NCBI RefSeq assembly: GCF_009377345.1
Contig: NZ_WBSL01000016.1
Location: forward strand, 1 to 42,956
Direction: 5' to 3'
DNA: 42,956 nt
DNA from: Deinococcus terrestris
GTDB lineage: Bacteria > Deinococcota > Deinococci > Deinococcales > Deinococcaceae
The translations under genes were made by a program, and so were the position numbers. How positions within the stretch are numbered: position 1 is the first letter of the stretch; each line of letters starts with the position of its first letter. The notes below the pieces were generated by a model. The model was not told where the DNA came from. It saw only the letters and a program-made list of their open reading frames with translations, and did no database searches. Shown piece by piece: positions 1 to 6,655 of the stretch.

Positions 1-75
1 GAAATCTACTCGCGGCTGGCGCTGGGCGAGGCCCAGCGCGAGTACGACCGGGTGATCGGGCGCTTCCCGGTGTAG
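1..75 (+). CDS. C-terminal end of an unidentified protein (partial)
   Basis: The first 24 codons in frame 1 read through without a stop to TAG at 73-75 and end in the residues VIGRFPV. The tail is charged and probably helical. It is too short to assign to a family. It converges on the truncated transporter gene that follows on the other strand, with only about 40 bases between the two stops. The gene starts outside the window. Confidence 0.5.
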   Translation, partial: EIYSRLALGEAQREYDRVIGRFPV

Positions 76-114
76 CTCGGGAAAGCCTTCACTTTGCGCT
101 TGGTAGCAGCTTCC

Positions 115-798
115 TTAAACCACCCCCAGGTTCACCAGCACATCGTTGGTGGTGAAAATCCAACTGGCCCGCATGTGTGCCTCCTGGCTCCGGGCACGTT
201 GCAGCACCAACAGCGCGGCGACGTTCCCTGCCAGGGCAATCAGGGAAATCCCGATCATCAGGCCGAAGCTCGGCTCCTCCCCCGTCCCCAGGACACGGCG
301 CACGACCTCCAGTGCCCCGAAGGCCGCCAGCGCCAATTGGAAGTACCCGCTCACCCGCGCGACCCGCTTCTTGTAAATGGCCGCCCTGCCCACCGCGAAC
401 AGGCTCAGCCCGTAGACCAAGGTATCGGCCAGCATGTCCAGGCTGTCGGCCACCAGGCCCATCGAGCGAGCAATCAGGCCCGTGGTGAGTTCGAGGATGA
501 ACAGCCCAGCGTTGATGAAAAGCACGATCCAGAGCAGGCGGCGCTGCTGATCGTCGCTCGCATCCACCACCTCGTTCTCGTCCACCTCAGCGCGTTCAAC
601 CAAGGACGCTCCCAGCTTCAACTCGCCCATCAAGCGTTCAATGGTCGGGGCATTGCCGCTGTGGGTGACCATGACCGTGCGGGCGGGGAGGTCAAAGGCA
701 AGGTGGGCGATGTCGGGTTGGCCCTCCAGCTGCATGCGGACGAGCTGCTCTTCGGCGGAACAGTCCATCTGGGGCACCTTGAAGGTCAGGCGCTCCAT
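115..798 (-). CDS. Truncated CDF-type heavy-metal cation transporter with HMA-like N-terminus
   Basis: This 227-residue protein begins with an HMA-like ferredoxin-fold segment (about residues 1-75) carrying a single-cysteine metal site, PQMDCSAEE. It continues with hydrophobic segments typical of the cation diffusion facilitator family, including the motif LVADSLDMLADTLVYG, whose aspartates match the metal-site aspartates of CDF exporters. Members I recall run about 40 residues further, into another membrane helix after 'TTNDVLVNLGV'. Here the frame stops right after NLGVV, so the gene looks truncated, and the DNA beyond does not continue the family in any frame. The start is ATG at 796-798, which overlaps the regulator stop (ATGA), so translation is coupled. 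Expected role: export of a divalent metal such as Zn, Cd or Co across the inner membrane. Function may be lost. Confidence 0.75.
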   Translation of the reverse strand: MERLTFKVPQMDCSAEEQLVRMQLEGQPDIAHLAFDLPARTVMVTHSGNAPTIERLMGELKLGASLVERAEVDENEVVDASDDQQRRLLWIVLFINAGLFILELTTGLIARSMGLVADSLDMLADTLVYGLSLFAVGRAAIYKKRVARVSGYFQLALAAFGALEVVRRVLGTGEEPSFGLMIGISLIALAGNVAALLVLQRARSQEAHMRASWIFTTNDVLVNLGVV

Positions 799-1163
799 CA
801 CGAGAGGCTCCCTTCCACCTGCGGCGTGTCCGTCTCGGCGTAGCGGGTGCAGGCGTAGACGCCGCGCGCCACCTCGGCCACCAGAGCGTCCGCGAGGCCC
901 AGGAGGGTAGTGATCCGCCCGTCGCTGAGCCGGTAATGGACATAGCGGCCCTGTTGCGCCGATGAGACCAGGCCGCACTCGCGCAGACAGGACAGGTGAT
1001 TGGAGACGTTGGGTTGTTGCAGGCCGACGTGGGCCGCAAGGTCCCCGACAGTGCGGGGGCCGTCACGCAAGGCTTCGAGGATGGCGAGGCGGGAAGGGTC
1101 GGCCAGGCCACGGAACAGCTTGGCCCGCAGGGCGAGCAGTTCGGGGGATACAGCGAGAGTCAT
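798..1163 (-). CDS. ArsR/SmtB-family metal-sensing repressor, CmtR-like
   Basis: This 121-residue winged-helix repressor has the ArsR recognition region LQQPNVSNHLSCLRECGLV at about residues 48-66. Cys59 and Cys63 lie in the recognition helix and Cys105 lies in 'VYACTRY' near the C-terminus. That spacing matches the Cys57/Cys61/Cys102 Cd/Pb site of mycobacterial CmtR, so Cd(II) or Pb(II) sensing is the likeliest role (inference from the family). It is the first gene of a two-gene unit and overlaps the transporter by 4 nt. A perfect 24-bp palindrome lies 8 nt upstream of the start and is the probable operator. There is no clear Shine-Dalgarno; a TAATGAT -10-like element about 8 nt upstream suggests a leaderless mRNA. 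Zn or Co sensing cannot be excluded. Confidence 0.88.
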   Translation of the reverse strand: MTLAVSPELLALRAKLFRGLADPSRLAILEALRDGPRTVGDLAAHVGLQQPNVSNHLSCLRECGLVSSAQQGRYVHYRLSDGRITTLLGLADALVAEVARGVYACTRYAETDTPQVEGSLS

Positions 1164-1171
1164 CGGAACGC

Positions 1172-1195
1172 ATCATTACATCATGATGTAATGAT
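1172..1195. promoter_or_regulatory. Perfect 24-bp palindromic operator of the CmtR-like repressor
   Basis: Each 12-base half-site (ATCATTACATCA and its complement) is exact, giving dyad symmetry over 24 bp. It lies just upstream of the repressor start at 1163 and contains the TAATGAT -10 candidate on the reverse strand. A bound repressor would therefore block RNA polymerase directly. AT-rich 12-2-12-like palindromes are usual for the ArsR family. Confidence 0.88.
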
Positions 1196-1312
1196 ACAAG
1201 TGAGGGCCGCCTCTTTTCCTGCGCTTTCCGCTTCTGACTGCTCAAGTTCCGTCTTCGCCTCAGGCGATGGCACTTTGGGTATGGCAGGTAGATTTCTACG
1301 CTGCCGCTCCCC

Positions 1313-1317
1313 TATCA
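1313..1317. repeat. Left target-site duplication (TATCA) of the Tn3 element
   Basis: TATCA directly abuts the outer GGGG of the left inverted repeat. It matches the five bases after the right inverted repeat at 9682-9686. A 5-bp duplication is the Tn3 hallmark. Confidence 0.93.
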
Positions 1318-1355
1318 GGGGCTACGACAAGATTGACGAATCCTACTACGCTAAG
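1318..1355 (+). repeat. Left 38-bp inverted repeat (IRL) of the Tn3 element
   Basis: It runs from GGGGCTACGACAAG to CTACTACGCTAAG and matches the complement of 9644-9681 at 37 of 38 positions. Confidence 0.95.
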
Positions 1356-1356
1356 G

Positions 1357-1385
1357 AAAAAAGAGCGGCCTGGCCGCTCTTTTTC
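1357..1385. terminator. Bidirectional intrinsic terminator at the left transposon end
   Basis: A-rich flank, the stem GAGCGG/CCGCTC extended by AAAA/TTTT pairing, then a T tract. It lies just beyond the recombinase stop and inside the left end. It can stop recombinase transcription and shield the transposon from outside transcription. Confidence 0.8.
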
Positions 1386-1387
1386 TA

Positions 1388-2131
1388 TTACTGCCGTCCC
1401 CCCAGCGCCCGGACGTAGCTCTCGCCCATACCCCGCGCGCTGGTCTGGGCGTAAATCTGGGTGGTGGCGATGCGCTTGTGCCGCAGGAACTTCTGCACCT
1501 GATCCAGCGGCATCCCCGCATCCAGCAGAATCGTCGCCACGCTGGCGCGCAGGCGATGCGGCGTCACCGTCTTCTCGATCCCCGCCCGACGCGTCGTGTC
1601 CTTGACGATGAGCTGGATGGCCCGCGCCGTGTACTGATCGTGCCGGTTGCTCTCGAACAGATACCCCGTCCGGCGCCCCGCAAGGTGGGTCCGTAACTCC
1701 TGAGCCAGGGTGGGCAGGATCGGCACATACCCGTCGCTGCCCCCTTTCGCGTGGGCGATGTACACCTGGGGCGGGTTCAAGGCCAAGTGCAAATCCGTCA
1801 CTCGGATGTTGACGAACTCGGACACGCGGGCGCCCGTGTAGAACAGCGTCTTGACCATCAGCCCATAGCTGCTGGTCCGGCGGTAAGCGGCTTCGATGAG
1901 CCGCTCGATCTCCTCACGGTCGAGGCGATCCACCGTTCGCCTGCGTTCCTTAGGGGCGGCGAGCCTCAAGGCTCGCCTGGCGTCCTCGACGACATGCTTG
2001 GTCTGGTCGTACGTCAGGTGGTGCTTGCGCCACAGCTTCACAGTCTCTCGCACGACCTCGCGCAAGGAGTTCGCCTCCCCTGTTTGACCGCGAAGTTCAG
2101 CCGCTTCTCCCCCTGCTTTTGCTCGTGGCAT
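1388..2131 (-). CDS. Tyrosine recombinase (XerC/D-like), probable transposon resolvase
   Basis: This 247-residue site-specific recombinase has all catalytic residues visible: Arg102 in TGARVSE, Lys129 in HAKGG, His192 and Arg195 in TPHRLRAS, His218 in FLRHKR, and the nucleophile Tyr227 in TTQIYAQ. An N-terminal SAM-like core-binding part covers about residues 20-75. In Tn3-family elements such an enzyme (TnpI-type) resolves the cointegrate formed by TnpA. Here it lies at the opposite end from tnpA and reads toward the left inverted repeat. Its recognition site is presumably in the 230-bp gap upstream. The start ATG at 2131 is the only good one in frame; the exact promoter is not resolved. Confidence 0.92.
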   Translation of the reverse strand: MPRAKAGGEAAELRGQTGEANSLREVVRETVKLWRKHHLTYDQTKHVVEDARRALRLAAPKERRRTVDRLDREEIERLIEAAYRRTSSYGLMVKTLFYTGARVSEFVNIRVTDLHLALNPPQVYIAHAKGGSDGYVPILPTLAQELRTHLAGRRTGYLFESNRHDQYTARAIQLIVKDTTRRAGIEKTVTPHRLRASVATILLDAGMPLDQVQKFLRHKRIATTQIYAQTSARGMGESYVRALGGRQ

Positions 2132-2143
2132 CCCCTAGCGTAA

Positions 2144-2370
2144 GGCCAATTTTTTCGGGGTATCGTTCTTCGGCGAACTTCCCGGATGTGATTCGGGTGC
2201 CTGACCAAGGGGTTCACGTGCTTGCGGGGAGAACGCGCAAGGCGTCGTACGCGACGAAGGGTGCCGCTCGAAAGGAGAACGACCCCATACGTTCAGCGGT
2301 ATTGCCGCAACCTGGCCGACTTGGCGTACCGGGTCACCATGTCCGCCCAAGGATTAGTCAGGATCAAGGC
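2144..2370. promoter_or_regulatory. Gap between recombinase and merR; candidate cointegrate-resolution site and divergent promoters
   Basis: No convincing gene lies here. Two short dyads are visible: GTTC-TTCGGC-GAAC at 2165-2178 and CGTCG-TACG-CGACG at 2243-2256. Tyrosine recombinases act at paired inverted arms with a short centre and usually sit beside their site, so this is the best place for one. The assignment is inference. The merR mRNA must also start here. Confidence 0.35.
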
Positions 2371-2790
2371 ATGGCGGACCTCCCTGACATGCCCATCGGT
2401 CAACTCGCCACCATCACCGGCGAGGGCGTCAAGGCGCTGCGCTACTGGACGGACTTCGGCCTGCTAACGGCGGAGCGCCGCCCCAGCGGCTACCGGCACT
2501 ACCCACCTGAGGCTGTCGAGCAGGTCCGCTTCATCCGCTCCGCGCAGGCCGCCGGGTTCACCCTCGACGAGATCCGCCGCACTCTCGCGGCCCGTCAGGA
2601 CGGCCGGAAACCCTGTGAGCACGTCAAGGCCGACCTCGACGCGCACCTGAAGACCGTTCGGGCGCAGATCGCGCACCTCCAGACCCTCGAAGCGCAGTTG
2701 CAGGCCAAGGTAATGTGGGCGGAGGAACACCCCGACCCGACTTGCGATTCTGTGGGCTGCATCTACCTGGAGGACACGCCCAGGGCTTGA
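2371..2790 (+). CDS. merR: MerR-family heavy-metal-responsive activator of the mer operon
   Basis: This 139-residue protein has an N-terminal MerR helix-turn-helix (MPIGQLATITGEGVKALRYW and YRHYPPEAVEQVRFI), a dimerising coiled coil (about residues 75-115), and a C-terminal metal region with cysteines in RKPCEHV, PTCDS and VGCIY. The three-cysteine layout resembles Hg(II)-binding MerR (Cys82/117/126), although the order and spacing are looser. The start ATG 2371 is preceded by AAGG; the alternative ATG 2389 would remove six residues. The gene is co-directional with the operon rather than divergent. A 20-bp-spaced promoter overlaps its stop codon. Other thiophilic metals remain possible inducers. 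Confidence 0.82.
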   Translation: MADLPDMPIGQLATITGEGVKALRYWTDFGLLTAERRPSGYRHYPPEAVEQVRFIRSAQAAGFTLDEIRRTLAARQDGRKPCEHVKADLDAHLKTVRAQIAHLQTLEAQLQAKVMWAEEHPDPTCDSVGCIYLEDTPRA

Positions 2791-2818
2791 CTCTCCCCCC
2801 AGCGGGAGACTCTAGCGT
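2787..2818 (+). promoter_or_regulatory. MerR-type promoter with 20-bp spacer driving the mer structural genes
   Basis: The -35 box TTGACT (2787-2792) and -10 box TAGCGT (2813-2818) are separated by 20 bp. The spacer contains the dyad TCTCCC...GGGAGA. Overlong 19-20-bp spacers with a central dyad are diagnostic of MerR-family control, where the activator untwists the DNA. The start codon at 2825 is six bases past the -10 box, so the transcript should be leaderless. The -35 box overlaps the merR stop codon. Confidence 0.82.
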
Positions 2819-2824
2819 CCGGGC

Positions 2825-3310
2825 ATGACCACTCCTGATTGCTGCGCTCCGACCACGCCGGTCGCGGTGACCACCTGTCCCGTCTGTGGCACCACGGGCA
2901 GGACGGTTCAACTCGTCACCCTCAAGGCCCTGCTGACCCCAGCCGCGCTCGCCACCCTCGATCCCGGGGAGGCGCACCGCTTCTGCGCTGACGCCGCCTG
3001 CGACGTGGTGTACTTCAGCGCCTCCCGGACCTACCGGCAGGCGGAGGTGAAGGTGCCGGTCTTCCAGAAGGACGGGCGCGGCAGCACGCCCGCCTGTTAC
3101 TGCTTCGGCCACACCCGCGCCGACCTGGAACAGGCCACCCGGGAGGGAGGGGCCGGGGCCATCCCCCAGGCCATCCAGACCCATATCCGGGCCGGGCGCT
3201 GCGGGTGCGAGGTCAACAACCCCCAGGGAAGCTGCTGCCTGGGGAACGTGAACCGCACCCTGGCCGCCCTCCAGACTCCCGCTGAGACAGGGCGTGCCGG
3301 ATGCTGCTGA
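2825..3310 (+). CDS. Cys-rich CopZ-like putative iron-sulfur metallochaperone
   Basis: This 161-residue soluble protein is rich in cysteine pairs: DCCAP at the N-terminus, CPVC (about residues 20-23), [32 protein letters not shown] and a C-terminal GCC. The CPVC and YCFGHTR blocks match the zinc/[2Fe-2S] N-terminal domain of Archaeoglobus CopZ-type metallochaperones; the HMA domain of full CopZ is absent. As first gene after the MerR-controlled promoter it probably binds or hands over Hg(II), replacing periplasmic MerP, but this is inference. Its 3' end overlaps merE by 10 nt. Confidence 0.75.
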   Translation: MTTPDCCAPTTPVAVTTCPVCGTTGRTVQLVTLKALLTPAALATLDPGEAHRFCADAACDVVYFSASRTYRQAEVKVPVFQKDGRGSTPACYCFGHTRADLEQATREGGAGAIPQAIQTHIRAGRCGCEVNNPQGSCCLGNVNRTLAALQTPAETGRAGCC

Positions 3311-3576
3311 GGAAGCCGGTGGGCAACTTACGCGCGTACCTGCTGCTCGGCAGCGCCTTGCTGCTGTGTCCCTGTCATCTGCCTGTCCTCCTTGCCCTGG
3401 TGGCCGGTGGCCTGGGCGGCAATGTCCTTGCGGGGTTCCTGGGCCGGAACATGCCGCTCGTTCTGGCCCTCGCCACCGGGTACTCCGTGTTCGCCCTGTG
3501 GGTCGGCCAGCGCCTCAGGAGGCGCCAGGCCAGCGCTGCTACTCCCGGGGCTGGGAGGCACGAGAACTGCTGCTAG
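3301..3576 (+). CDS. merE: MerE-like small mercury transport membrane protein
   Basis: This 91-residue protein has two predicted membrane helices (about residues 12-38 and 47-67). The first helix contains [14 protein letters not shown], which closely matches the MerE signature TCPCHLPILAVVLAG; the paired cysteines would carry Hg(II) across the membrane. A C-terminal NCC is an extra thiol pair. The stop codon TAG (3574-3576) uses the target TA of the inserted IS630 element plus the first base of that element. The uninterrupted sequence would also have read TAG, so the insertion left the protein intact. Confidence 0.8.
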   Translation: MLLRKPVGNLRAYLLLGSALLLCPCHLPVLLALVAGGLGGNVLAGFLGRNMPLVLALATGYSVFALWVGQRLRRRQASAATPGAGRHENCC

Positions 3577-3607
3577 TACAGCGTTTTTGAATTTGTCATA
3601 GTGAGGT

Positions 3608-4081
3608 ATGAGCCGTCCTCTTCGCTATCCAGTGACTTTGAGTGCTGAGCAAGAACAGACTCTGCACGGCATGACCATGAAGGGCAGTGGCAAGGCGCGG
3701 GTCATGACCCGCGCCCGGATTCTGCTGCTGGCCCATCGACAGGTCACGGACTCGGCCATCAAGGACGCCCTCGGTATCAGCGTCCAGATGGTGCAAGCGA
3801 CCCGAAAACGCTTTGCCCTGGGGGGACTGGACGCGGCGCTGTTCGATGCGCCGCATACGGGGCGACCCGCGAAGTTCGACGGCAAAGACCGGGCGGCCAT
3901 CACCGCGCTGGCGTGCAGTGAGGCGCCCGAAGGTCACGCACAATGGAGTATTCGCTTGCTGGCAGAGAAGGCTGTAGAGCTGAACTTGGTCGACCACATC
4001 GCTCCGTCGACGGTGTTCTACATTCTGAAAAAAACGCGGTCCAGCCGCACCGCAAAAGGCAGTGGTGCATCGCGCACCTGA
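3608..4081 (+). CDS. IS630-family transposase, 5' frame (orfA)
   Basis: This 157-residue product contains the DNA-binding region: SDSAIKDALGISVQMVQATRKRF is a helix-turn-helix, followed by a second HTH with 'WSIRLLAEKAVEL'. The frame ends shortly after an A7 run at 4028-4034, in the linker before the catalytic domain. It is continued by the -1 frame. The product alone lacks the DDE residues and may act as a regulator or inhibitor. Confidence 0.88.
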   Translation: MSRPLRYPVTLSAEQEQTLHGMTMKGSGKARVMTRARILLLAHRQVTDSAIKDALGISVQMVQATRKRFALGGLDAALFDAPHTGRPAKFDGKDRAAITALACSEAPEGHAQWSIRLLAEKAVELNLVDHIAPSTVFYILKKTRSSRTAKGSGASRT

Positions 4082-4728
4082 CGGCGAATTTCCTCTGCGA
4101 GATGGAACGCGTTCTGGACGTGTACTCTCGGCCCTACGACGACCGTTTTCCCGTGTTGTGCTTCGATGAGCAACCCTGCTTCCTGATCGGTGACGTCATG
4201 GCCCCGGTTCCATCGGAACCGGGGCGAGTCGCCAAACAAGACTACGAATACCAGCGCTTTGGGAGCGCGGCTGTGTTGCTGGCCGTCGAGCCGAAAACAG
4301 GCCGACGGTTTGTCCAGGTCTGTGCCCGACGGACCGCCGAGGAGTACACCGCCTTCATGCAGAACCTGGAACGGGCCTATCCAGCAGCCGTCCAGATCAC
4401 CCTGGTTCAGGACCACCTCAATACGCATCACGGCGGCAGTTTCTACAAGTTCATGTCGCCACAGGCGGCCCACCGGTTGGTGGGCCGCTTCGAGTGGGTC
4501 TACACGCCCAAACATGCCTCGTGGCTGAACATGGCAGAACTGGAATTCAGTGCCCTTCAGCGGCAGTGCTTGAACCGGCGTATTCCAGTGCTGGAACGGC
4601 TTCGGTCGGAAGTCGAGGCTTGGGTGGCAGCGCGTTCACGCGCGGGCGTCACCCTCAACTGGCAGTTCTCCACCCAGGTCGCCCGCCGGACGCTAGGACG
4701 GCACTACGAAGCCATTCGTATTAAATGA
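3943..4728 (+). CDS. IS630-family transposase, 3' frame (orfB, DDE domain)
   Basis: The catalytic part of the transposase lies in the -1 frame relative to orfA. The DDE residues are visible as Asp in CFDEQP, Asp in VQDHLNTHH and Glu in NMAELEF. There is no good independent start. The overlap with orfA (about 140 bp) includes the A7 tract, so the active enzyme is presumably a frameshift fusion of about 370 residues. The last codons reach into the right inverted repeat. Confidence 0.85.
   Translation: MEYSLAGREGCRAELGRPHRSVDGVLHSEKNAVQPHRKRQWCIAHLTANFLCEMERVLDVYSRPYDDRFPVLCFDEQPCFLIGDVMAPVPSEPGRVAKQDYEYQRFGSAAVLLAVEPKTGRRFVQVCARRTAEEYTAFMQNLERAYPAAVQITLVQDHLNTHHGGSFYKFMSPQAAHRLVGRFEWVYTPKHASWLNMAELEFSALQRQCLNRRIPVLERLRSEVEAWVAARSRAGVTLNWQFSTQVARRTLGRHYEAIRIK
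4027..4035 (+). other. Probable -1 frameshift signal of the IS630 transposase
   Basis: The sequence G-AAA-AAA-A-C places two orfA-frame AAA lysine codons (4028-4033) in a run of seven A. Slipping back one base moves the ribosome exactly into the orfB frame. Transcriptional slippage on the A run would give the same result. Confidence 0.65.
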
Positions 4729-4853
4729 ACGCTGTACTAGGCGCCCGCTCCTCATCGTGACAGCACCTGTGGCATGGGTTCTTCCCCCCTGAGCACCAAA
4801 GCTCGCTGGACACGGGCCACAGCCGCTCTCTTCCCCCTTCCCAGGAGGTCAAC

Positions 4854-6389
4854 ATGCCCGACCAGACGAACGACCGCACGCAGCCCGACGTGAGCAAGGT
4901 CGAGGACACCCGTGACCAGGCGACGTTCGAGTCCATCGCCCGCCCCAGCGATCCTGCCAGTGACGCCTTGCAGGAGATCCAAGGGACGGCCCCGAGTACG
5001 GGAATAGGCACGCACTACGACGCCCTCGTGCTGGGCGGCGGGATGGCTGGCGTGCCCCTCGCGCACCGCCTCGCGTACAAGGGCTTCAAGACGGCCTTGA
5101 TCGAACGGGCGGAACTCGGCGGGACCTGCCTGAACCGGGGCTGCATTCCCACCAAGACGATGATCGCCAGCGCCCGGGTCGCGCACCAGGCTTACCTGAG
5201 CGAGCAGTGGGGCGTGGAAACCGGCGAGGTGCGTGTGCATCTCGGAAGGGTGGTAGACCGCAAGGACGAACTGGTCCGCAGCATCCGTGCGGGGTCCGAG
5301 CGGAACGTCGCGCAAAACCCCAACCTCACGCTGCTCCGCGGGGACGCGCGGTTCGTCGGAGCACGGCGGCTCGTCGTCAATGGGGAGGAAATCAGTGCGG
5401 AGCGGGTCTTCATCGCGGTTGGGACGCGCAATCGGGTGCCCCAGATAGAGGGACTGGCAGGCGTGCCCTTCCTCGACTCCACCACGGCGATGGAACTCCG
5501 CGAGGTTCCCCCGCACCTGGTCATCGTGGGCGGCGGGTACATCGGGGTGGAGTTCGCACAGATGTACCGCCGCTTCGGCAGCCGGGTGACGGTGCTGCAA
5601 AGCGCGCCGCATCTGCTGCCGAGTGAGGACGAGGACATCACGACGGCGCTGAGGGAGGCGCTGGAGGCTGAGGGCATCGAGGTCGTCGTGAGGGCGCGTG
5701 CGCGGCGCGTGGAGGGCGGCGAGGGGCAGGTGCGGGTCACGGCCAGCGTGGACGGCGAGGACCGCACCTACTCTGGAACCCACCTGATGATTGCGGCGGG
5801 GCGCATGCCGAACACGGATGAGTTGGGTCTGGAGCATACCGACGTGGGCCTCGACGGGCACGGCTTCATCAGGATCAACGACCGACTGGAGACGACCGCG
5901 CCCGGTGTCTGGGCCTTGGGGGACGTGCGCGGCGGGCCGATGTTCACGCACACGGCGCGGGATGACGCGCGGATCATCTACCAGAACGTCGTCAAGGGGC
6001 AGGACCTCAGCATCAGGGACCGGGTGGTGCCGTGGGGGGTGTTCACGGACCCGCAACTCGGCCGGGTGGGGCTCTCCGAACGCGAGGCGCGGGTGGCGGG
6101 GTTCAAGCTGAAGATCGGGACGTACGAGGCGCGCAAGGTCGCCAAGGCGCGTGCGAATGGGGAGACGTGGGGGCTCATCAAGGTGGTGGCGGACGCGAGC
6201 ACCGACCGCATCCTGGGAGCGGCGGTGCTGATGGCCGAGGGAGCGGAACTGGTGCACGAGTTCGTGACGGCGATGCAGCTCGGCGCCCGGTATACAGACT
6301 TGCAGGACATGATCCACATCCACCCGACCCTGGCGGAAGGCCTGAACAACGCGCTGGGCGGCGTGCATTACGAGGAAGGGCTGGAGTGA
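4854..6389 (+). CDS. MerA-like FAD-dependent NAD(P)-disulfide oxidoreductase lacking the C-terminal cysteine pair
   Basis: This 511-residue flavoprotein disulfide reductase has an N-terminal charged extension (1-50), an FAD GxGxxG motif in VLGGGMAGVPLA (about 59-70), the redox pair Cys92/Cys97 in GGTCLNRGCIPTK, an NAD(P) motif VIVGGGYIGVEFA, an FAD-binding ALGDVRGG and the interface motif HIHPTLAEGLNNAL. Canonical MerA ends in a vicinal CC that captures Hg(II). Here the protein ends GGVHYEEGLE, so that pair is missing, as is the N-terminal HMA domain. It could reduce Hg(II) with the CopZ-like protein supplying thiols, or be another disulfide reductase. The start ATG follows a strong AGGAGG eight bases upstream. 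Confidence 0.8.
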   Translation: MPDQTNDRTQPDVSKVEDTRDQATFESIARPSDPASDALQEIQGTAPSTGIGTHYDALVLGGGMAGVPLAHRLAYKGFKTALIERAELGGTCLNRGCIPTKTMIASARVAHQAYLSEQWGVETGEVRVHLGRVVDRKDELVRSIRAGSERNVAQNPNLTLLRGDARFVGARRLVVNGEEISAERVFIAVGTRNRVPQIEGLAGVPFLDSTTAMELREVPPHLVIVGGGYIGVEFAQMYRRFGSRVTVLQSAPHLLPSEDEDITTALREALEAEGIEVVVRARARRVEGGEGQVRVTASVDGEDRTYSGTHLMIAAGRMPNTDELGLEHTDVGLDGHGFIRINDRLETTAPGVWALGDVRGGPMFTHTARDDARIIYQNVVKGQDLSIRDRVVPWGVFTDPQLGRVGLSEREARVAGFKLKIGTYEARKVAKARANGETWGLIKVVADASTDRILGAAVLMAEGAELVHEFVTAMQLGARYTDLQDMIHIHPTLAEGLNNALGGVHYEEGLE

Positions 6390-6655
6390 AGTCGGCGACG
6401 GGCCGGAGCGGAGGCCGGTGGGTTGAGGGTGACCTGTGGCACGACGAATGGGCGCATAGCCCGTGAATCTGGCGCTGGCTTTCACGCCGCTGGGCGTGGG
6501 CTGGCTGTACACCCTCTGTGCCGAAGACGGGTGATCGCTGACCAACCTTGCTGAGCGTCTGGGCAGTTCAGGGGACGGCCGCACGAGGAGCGCCGGGGCC
6601 CTTGACCGCTGAAGAGGCGACCGTGCTGAGCGGCACTGCAAAGGAGTGAAACGTT

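Larger units (their letters stand above)
3576..4737 (+). mobile_element. IS630-family insertion sequence inside the mer operon
   Basis: This 1,162-bp element begins GTACAGCGTT and ends with its complement AACGCTGTAC. It is flanked by TA on both sides (3574-3575 and 4738-4739), the duplicated TA target of the IS630/Tc1 group. It separates merE from the MerA-like gene, so it may reduce transcription of the reductase. It is nested in the Tn3 element and therefore arrived later, or after a common ancestor of this transposon. Confidence 0.92.

Noticed and set aside
4752..6641. A 629-codon frame opposite the MerA-like gene
   Set aside because: Its Arg/His-rich composition and lack of any motif mark it as a shadow of the well-supported flavoprotein gene.
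6390..6655. A small gene between the MerA-like gene and tnpA
   Set aside because: The best frame is 23 codons (GTG 6462) without a ribosome site. The gap could instead hold part of a recombination site, but no dyad was convincing.
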